A DNA stretch of 64,000 bases from Chondrosia reniformis. Lineage: Eukaryota; Porifera; Demospongiae; Chondrillida; Chondrillidae. Location: the NCBI GenBank assembly GCA_947172415.1, contig OX359192.1, forward strand, positions 2,792,501 through 2,856,500, read 5' to 3'. Both the position numbers and the translations under genes were made by a program. Below the pieces are notes generated by a model, which did no database searches, had not been told where the DNA came from, and was given only the letters and a program-made list of their open reading frames with translations. This document shows, piece by piece, positions 52,301 through 61,300 of the stretch (the first letter of the stretch is position 1; the number at the start of each line of letters is the position of its first letter).

Positions 52301-55300
52301 AGATTCTGGCATGGCCCCAATGAAGTGAACAAATGTTCTAGTGTCTGGCTTAATCTCTCTCAGTTCCAGTATCTCAGAATACTGGTGTAGGAAGGCAGAC
52401 ATGAAAGCTGACTTTCCTGATCCAGGCTTCCCCACTCCAACTATTAATCTATTCTTTCCATCACCAACAAGGGATATAGCCTGTTTCACAAGTTTCTGTC
52501 GACCCACAAACTTTTCTGATTCAGACTGAGCAAAGGCACTATGTAGAATGTATGCCCTTTGCAACGGGTCACTCTCTGGATCTTCCTTTGGAAAGTCCTT
52601 TTGAATTCTATTCCACAAAACATCCAAGACTCTCTTACCAAAGTCATCCAGATTGCCTGTCATGGGTTTTCCTTCTATCACCCCCAACCAACGGGCAGAA
52701 TACTTGTCATATACTTCCAGACCACTGGTCCTCAGACGGCTCTTCAGACTCTCAATTTTCTTGTCTGTTGCAAAAGACTCTGCCACAAATGAGCTCTTTA
52801 CTTCACTTGGAACTTCCTCTAGAAAGGCAGGGTCACGGAGAAAGAAGAAAGCCTTATTTTGAGCCTTTTCTGGATCAGCTAATGCAGCATGGTAGATCTC
52901 CAGCTCTGTGATGGACCTCCCTGGGGGATACTCTTTCAGCCAATCAAATTCAGCCATGTCTGGGACTGGGTACTCATCCATTGCCCAGCCATACCTCTGG
53001 CCCAACAAACCAATAAAGTAATGACAACGATTGATCTCTTCCAGACAGATCTCAAGGGCTTTGGCACTCTTGGTGTCCTCTTCAGTCACACCCCAGCGCA
53101 GGTCCACCTCGTACAACTGGATGTGGTGCTGGTGAGCCCTGGCACGGAGTTCTGGAAAGACATATCTGGTAAGGAGATCTCTCTCTCCATGCATGTCTTT
53201 AAAAGTTGAGGATATGAAAACTCTAATAGTTCTCCATATTCGAGACTGGCCAGAGGCTAGGAAAGCCTTTTCCTTTGCGAGGGAAGGGGCTACTCCTCCA
53301 TCACTCGTAGGTTGTAGGCCAATTCTCTTAACTGCCTTTAGGTTATAAGCCTTATCAATGTTTTGAACGTGAGTCAGCTGACTGTCATCTCCTCTCTCAG
53401 CTATGAAGCGGAGGATTTGATCACTAAATCCAGCTAGATAGATATCATTCTCATGGCCAGGAGTTACAGAGTCTGAAAATCCTACTGACTTACCAGATAA
53501 GTCTACATTAACAAAAAGAAGGTCTGGATTCACAAATCTCCTGTACTTCTTCAAGAACCCAGACAAAAATGCTCCATCAGTTGAATTACTTTTTACCGTA
53601 TCGCTGAGAATGAGGAGGTTGTCAATGTGGGTATGCTTTATCAGGTACTCTTCAAGGATATCTTTAGGCAGCTCTCCGTCACCATAGTCTAGGTAGTGTT
53701 GGGTTACCATGGCCAAAACATGATCCATGTTATGAAGGATTGTGCCATCTTGCAGCTGAATCTCATGATATTTGCTGATACCATGGCCATATATCCACAT
53801 TGTAGAGTGCTCACAAGAGAATTTACACATTAGGCTGAGCAGAATACCCACCTCCTGAACTGTGCGCGGCTTACCTAGACCTCTTGCTGATGTACAAGGC
53901 CGTTTCATTGAGATACCAACATTGCAGACAATTAATGTGGTCCCAGGTATGGGTTTAACATTGTAACAAGTGGCAATTTTGAGCGCTGTGTCGAGTGCAT
54001 TCTTATACTGTGACAACAGGCCAAGGTCTAACTTATCTTTGATGGATATATTCTTCTTCTTCTTCTTCTCACTTTTCTTCCTAATTCTGGTAGCTTTTGA
54101 CATGCTAGAATGATCTTCAGAGAGTTGTCCTTTAGCTATTTTTTCAAGCTCACTGAGGACCTCAAATGCAGAGAAGAAGCGAAATGGGAACTGCCTACTC
54201 CCAACTACTGAATACTCATCCTTGAGTTTCCTTATGATACGGTGATGATGAGCTGGGGATATCCCTGAGATTATCAAATTACGTAGATTTCTTAACATTG
54301 CCATAAAGGGTAATTTCCTGTGATCAATAAGCTCCTCCCATACAGTTGCTTTGTTACCCTTGAGAGACACTTGAGTTTCCCATGTTTCTGGAACTTTCAG
54401 CTTCATTCTCTTCCCAGCCTGGTCCTGGTCCCACATTCCAGGGAGGTGGGACCTCCTGTATGCTTCTGGATCCTCTGGATATCGCTTGCCAAGGATACAC
54501 ATTACATGGTTTACTGGCTTTACAATGTGTAGTTTGCGTATCAGTTGCTTCAGTGTGAAAGACAGTCTTTCCAACTCCTCTTCCGATTCACTGTCGCTAT
54601 CACTCATAAAGGAATTCTCTGATTCACTTTCGTTACTTTCTACAATAATGGACTTTTTGCTGTTGTCAGCTTTTTGTGGCTCTTTCTTCTTTTTGTGAGA
54701 CTTCTCCTTATTGTATTTGGCTAGCTGGTACTCATCGAAATCAGGGAACCTGGCAACCATGGCCTTTCTCAGAGCAGTGGGGAGGGAACCATAATTAATG
54801 GACTTGTCATGGAAAGCCTGGTATATCTCTGCTACTTCAATCCAGTCAGAGGGAAGACGGATAGAGGCACTAAAGTACTTACCAATGTGTGGTCTACAAT
54901 TGTGCAAGTTTGCTGCAAGAGCCAAGAGAAAGTTGGCGGTTGTTCTGATGTTTAATTCACAGCGAGTGTAGAGGGCTGCCTTCAAGAGGAATTCTGCATC
55001 ATATTGTGCAACCTGAAAGCCACGGTCATGAAGTGCTTTAAAAGTGGGGTGCTTGCGGTCATGAAAATCTGGTGCCGAAAGAAGTGAGGCAGAAACGGCA
55101 TGAATAAAACTGGTCTTTAAACTTGCAACATCTACAGGAGATACAGGAAGTCCAACTACACTAGTGTCTTTTTCTGGGGGAACAAACATTGACTGGTCTT
55201 TCTGCACGACTGTAGATCTCAGGCCATAATGAGGAAGAGTCTCAGAAGCTCTTTTGGCCATTTCTGATTGAGCTGTAAGGGTGTCTTCCACTTGGGAAGC

Positions 55301-58300
55301 AATCTTGCCCGGCTGCTTAGCTAGCAGACGCCTGTCTGGGCCTGTTGTAGTAGTAGTTGGGTATGGGACCTTTGCTGTGGGTAGCTTTCCAGGGCCACCA
55401 CTGGATGAAAGAGGACGTTTGGTGGTATGAAGAAGGCCAGTGCCAGTGGCAGAAGTCAGAAGAGAGGAAGTCTTCTGTGACATTAAACTGGTCTTCAGAG
55501 AAAAGGATTTTGAGGATCCTGAAGTCAGCAAAGCACCTTTAGCAATCATGGCTGATTGAAAGATAGCACTGGAGTCAATAGATGGCTTTGTAGCACTGGA
55601 GCCAACGGATGGCTTCGTAGCACTGGAGTCAACGGATGGCTTTGTAGCACTGGAGCCAACGGATGGCTTTGTAGCACTGGAGCCAATGGATGGCTTTGTA
55701 GCACTGGAGCCAACGGATGGCTTTGTAGCACTGGAGCCAACGGATAGCGTCGTAGCACTGGAGCCAACGGATAGCGTCGTAGCACTGGAGCCAACTGATG
55801 GCTTTGTAGCACTGGAGCCAACGGATGGCTTTGTAACACTGGAGCCAACAGATAGTTTTGCAACCTTTTCTATCTTGTGAGAACCATCAGTTTCTTCTAA
55901 CTTTCTGGATTTTGCATGAGAGGCAGTGTGAAATGTTGATCCAGCAGATGTAGAAGCTGATTGTGCTGGTTTATCAGATTTTTGTGTGAGCAAAGTTTTC
56001 TTTGATGTAGTCGCAGTACTGCTCCTTAAGTCAGTGGACAAAGTGGTTAGTTTATTACTTTTATAGCCTACACCTCCTTTCAATGTACTACCTGATAAAG
56101 TAGTTTCAGTGGGTTGCCTGCCTAGAGTGGAATTTGTACCAACTCCTAGTGACTTCCCTGTTAAAAGACTGGAAGTGTTAGCCGTGGACAATTTGGAAAA
56201 GCTGGTCTTTGTTGAGAGATCAGAGGATAAAGTGGGTTTCTTTATCTGACTGCTCATGTTGCAGAAGTTCACAGGAGGATATCTATTGAAACAGAATGAA
56301 CCCGTAAACACACATATAGCATCATCACAAACATGTAAATTGGACCATGCACCACACACTCATAAAGCCACACATAAATTTATATAATACGTATATAACA
56401 ACATATATTACTGTTAAATGTGTCCTGTATACACATTTGTGCAGTAAACCAGGTACACTGTGTGTACAATATCATAGAGTGGGGACACTTTGCTTGTGTG
56501 TGTATGTGGAGGTCGTCTACATATATTTATAGCATTGTTTCATAGTCTATATATCCTTATGAGGTGCCAAACGTGTCAAAATTACAAGTTTTTCTCAGTT
56601 AAGGATACCATGACCTGATATCCATTATCCTCTTTCAGTGTTTATCTATTACATGTACGTACGTACATAGCTAATGCTTAAATATAAATAGGTTAAGTTT
56701 AGGGCGAAGAGGACGCTTAAGTAGCCAAAGCACTGTATCTATGCCTCAGTGTGTGTGAATTTGTCAGAATTATGAATGGTTCATTTTCGAGTATAATTAT
56801 CTAGAGTAATTAGGATTAATCCTAATTACTCCTAATGCTCTGTGACATCATTAATCCTAATGATGTCACAGAGCATTAGACTAATGTGCTGTGTGACATG
56901 GCATTAATTCACAAAAGTTCCTTCAAAACCACCAGACTTGTCAAACATAAAGTACGTACGTCAACGATATGTACGCGATGGAATTCACCTAAAAATAACG
57001 ACTCCATCTGCATAAAGTACTCACCTGAAGGTTAAATCAGAGCATTCAAATGAACACCAAAGAACAGCACTTATGAAGGGCAGTCTTTGGACCTGAGGAA
57101 CTCAGTAAAACGCTCTGAACACTTCTTTCTCGAGCCTCCCTATCGAACTTCCTTTTACGCAATGATTGTGCACTGACTAACGATATTCATGCGGCACACG
57201 CCTCGTTGGGACACGTGTACGTACAAGCTACTTATGTATTTATACCTACTGACTGACTGACTGAACATTATATGGTTTTGTGTAATGTTTTAACTGTAAA
57301 AAACTAAGTATTCCTTGAACTAGTTTGTCACTGAGTGACTGAAGATGTTCTAGATAGATATTATTATTTATCAACAGGAAGCTGCATCTGCATTCATCAT
57401 GTGGGTTTTAATGCAGGGCCTGGAAAACAATCCTTTAAAGAAAGACAGGATATGGTTTAAGTATGATGGGAAAAAAATTAAAAATAAATAATCTCCTAAT
57501 TGTTCCTGTACAATAAATTACTAAAATTAATAAATTATTATTATTTATTGATTTAAGTGTACCGTGTGACATGCACACTAGGGCTACTTGGCCCCATGCA
57601 CTATACAATATAATACATCATAAGGAGTTATGTATATATACACTCCCTTGCATGCCCCTTCAATGTAGTAAAGACCCTCATAGATACATATACGTAGTCT
57701 CATTCATGCTTGTTTGTTTCCTCTAACTGCACAGGGTCTCAATCTAGGCTGACTGTACACCCTCTCAATTTTCCAAAAATCATGTTTCCACATAGTTTCT
57801 AGTTCCACTAAAATCTTTTCCTCACCAGACACTTCAACCCACCAGATATCTTTTCCTTCTCTTCTTTTAAAGTTTCTTACAAAGTTTAACTTTTCAGCAT
57901 TAGCACACCAAGCAATAACATGGTTCTCAATTTGCCTAACATGCAGCGACTTCCTCAAACCTCAAATTTTCCTTAAATACTTCCTTGTATTTTGCCGGTC
58001 TTCCACTTTGCAGGTATCATACGAATTTACCTCACCGTTAGCAGCCTTTGATTGTGAATTTCCACTCTTATTCTTCTCCAACCTTTGGAATTTGCCTGCC
58101 AACTTTGTAGCTGACCCTCTGGGATATTTTTCGGCAATACTCTGTTTTAGTTGGCACTCTAATTTTATCAAATCAGCCTCTCTATTGGTAATTAGCTTTT
58201 CTATCTCCTCAATTCTCGCTTTAAGAGTGGTTATTGCTTCTTCCTTGTCCTTCTGGATAGTCTCTATCTCTTCCCTTAACTTGATATCCTGCTGTTCTCT

Positions 58301-61300
58301 GACTACTTGGTTGCGAAAAACGCCTTGCATGCGAGTCAGTAAAATCATCACACAGAAAAAACATGGGAAAGGTACACCATCTGCGGCGACTACCACTTGA
58401 GCAATTTTATAGCACGAAGGGTGTGACCAATTTCCGCAGTCCTGACATTGGACCCAGTCTCTTCTGTCCTTTGCAGCAGACTCCCACATATACACCTAAT
58501 AACATCTGCTTTGTTAGGTGTCTTCGCCAACAAGCCCTTATTTCCTTCGTCCTTTTCCAAAATAAAATGACTAACTAAAACAAAAATGTAAGAGCTCTCA
58601 GACAGAAAACCTTTAATTAAACAATGGAAATATTATTGTTCATCATGTTGGTATGAGGCTGTGGAATATGTAGATTTCCCGCTCCAGGGGTACAAGAGTA
58701 AAAAATGAGAGTTCCTCACAGACGTATCCCTCAGATGCTGGGGGCCCCACCAATTAGACATCGATGTACTTGACTCAGCATGTGGTTTTGGTGCCTCTAA
58801 GCACCAGGGTAATCCAGTGCTTCCTCAGGAGCCCTAGCTTGTGTTTGTTTGTCAGCTCACTTTGGTTCCAACTGGAGATGTGAAAGGCCTCTTTGATCTC
58901 AAGGATAGTACTTATTTGTGATGCAGCTCATGCAGGTACATATTTACGCCGGTGCCTGCAGTACTTGGGTAAGGTGCTGCTCCTCCTACATGCAGCTGAT
59001 CATGTCCTGTGTGATGGCTCTGATCTTTGAATTGACCAAGACCAAAACACCATCCCCCCAGATTGACATGATGTGGGTGGCGGTAGGTGTATTGCAAGTA
59101 ACCATTTGTGTGGGCTGGGTTTCTTTATTCACTGATGACAATGGCTCCTTCCTCACTTTGCTGCATCATCGTGTCCAAGAAAGGCCAATTCCTCAAATCT
59201 CTCCAAGTAGATATTGAAGACAACTGATATACATGTATTTGTAAAATTAACCCCTCCTATAGCACTAGATACAAGTCCATCCTATTCAAGTTGTCTTGCT
59301 TCCTTCAGTATACCTTCTTTCAGTAGCTGCTGCAGGATCACTCATTACTTGTACATTTTCTCATTGAATATAACTATAATGTTCCTTCAAGCATCTCTGC
59401 TGTCCATCGCCACTGCAACATTACTTTTATCTGCAGGGTAACAATGCACTCACTGTCCTTCTCCATGAGATATTTTAGTGATGTACTTGTAGTTTGGTGC
59501 TTATGGTCCTGATCTCTTCACTGTAGACATTGTTATATAGTTCACCTCATACAGGTCATTCATTCTTCCATTTACTCTTTCAACCTCAACAGCTATTTCC
59601 AGTCTTAGTCTCTTCCTCAGGACAGTGAAGAGTTATTGATTTTTGAGCACAATTGTGGGTTTAAAATGAGGGAATTGTAACTATAGATTATATTTAAAGT
59701 TTGTATGTGACTAACCATTAGAGATCAAGATAGCTAATTGATATTCATCTATGCTCTCTTACTTAGTGAAAGTATCAATACAGTTCCAGTGGTTCTTATA
59801 TTTGGTATTGCGACATCAATGTCCATTATTCACCGTTCCTTGACTCAAGCATCATCATGTCAACTCAAGATAGTATCATTCTCACTACAGTCTCCGTTCA
59901 GTACCCTCAACACTCTAATTACAGAGGTGCTACTCAATCCGCAGTATCCATTCTGCTTAGGAGGAGAAACCTACAACTATCTTGTTAAACAGTTTCTCTT
60001 TTCATCCCTCTCTATAAGAGAGTTTCAAAAAGGACTAAAGGTGAAATTACATATTCCATAATACATAAAGTGTATAGTAATAAGGCCTAATTCTAGTTGT
60101 GTTCATTGCTACTAATTCAGCTATCAGCGACACATTTTAAAGTTTTGCATGTAGTCTCATTACTACAGGTTGAAATGCCTAATTCACTGAATCTTGTTGC
60201 TGATTGCCAAATTAGTAGAATGAACAGTATGTTAGACTGTTTGATTGTTTATAATGCTAAGCGTTTTATTATAATTTTGAAGTTTTCTGTTTTGGAGCAC
60301 TTCTGTTGGCTGGGACTGAGTTTTCTTTGTCTGCCAGCAGCTGCCTTAGAAGAGGCCTTTCAGCACATGACTCCAACTCAGATTGAAATGCTAAGGGCTC
60401 TACCCTCAATGCAAAAGTTAGTCCCTAAATTCTCAATTTAGGATTAAAGATGGATGCAATGCTATGGATAAGACAGATTCAATGTGTGATGAAATGATTT
60501 ACACTTAATCACAGGTATATCATGGAAGAAGAGCCAGCCACTCAAATTGCTATTCTTAAAGATGATAATGTTGCCAAGGTAATTATTTTTATCCCCTACC
60601 TTTAAAGACAATTTTATTTAATACTGATTGTGATCACTGTTTTATAGGAAGCCACTTTGCAGTTCCTAAATGACTATTATAGCTACAGGGCCAACGTGAA
60701 AACATTTCTTAAGATTCTCTTAGTCTTTTTAAATCATCTTCCAGAGTCTCCCCTTGGAAATAAGGTAAGCTTACATCAAAGCAACAAAGAATTGATAACA
60801 CTAATGTTTGAGTTCTTGTGCTTCACATAAGAATGATATTTTCTCCTTCGTCAGTTGTTTGAAGTGTATTCCCATTGCCTAAGTGCGGATATGGTGGATA
60901 CAGAAGCTTTCAAATCAGCCTGGACCTACATCAGGTAACTGGTCTTGAAAATTATATATACTTCAGGGCTGGGGGAGCGCCTGACCATTCAGGCCATGGC
61001 CTGACCAATATTTTGCTCAGATTTAGATGCCTGTTGGGCGTTCCTGCAGTGTTGGGCCAACAGTGCATCAACTTTGCTTCAACGTTGTTCAGCGAAACTA
61101 ATTCATATTGAATGTTGGCTATTGCAGAATGTTACGTCTGTGTTACGTCGTTAATGTGAAATTTTGTGCTGTTAGTTATTAAAAATTACAGCTGAAAATG
61201 CACCAGAATCAATCTCAGAGAGGGTAAAATTACAAAAACGTTTCTGAGGGAACGTACCCCCTGACCCCCCAGGTTGAGCACACTTGTGCGCGCATTAAAA

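Noticed and set aside
55546..55880. Repeat-encoded ORFs on both strands opposite TEP1
   Set aside because: Shadows of the 27-bp in-frame repeat; the minus-strand TEP1 frame explains the sequence.
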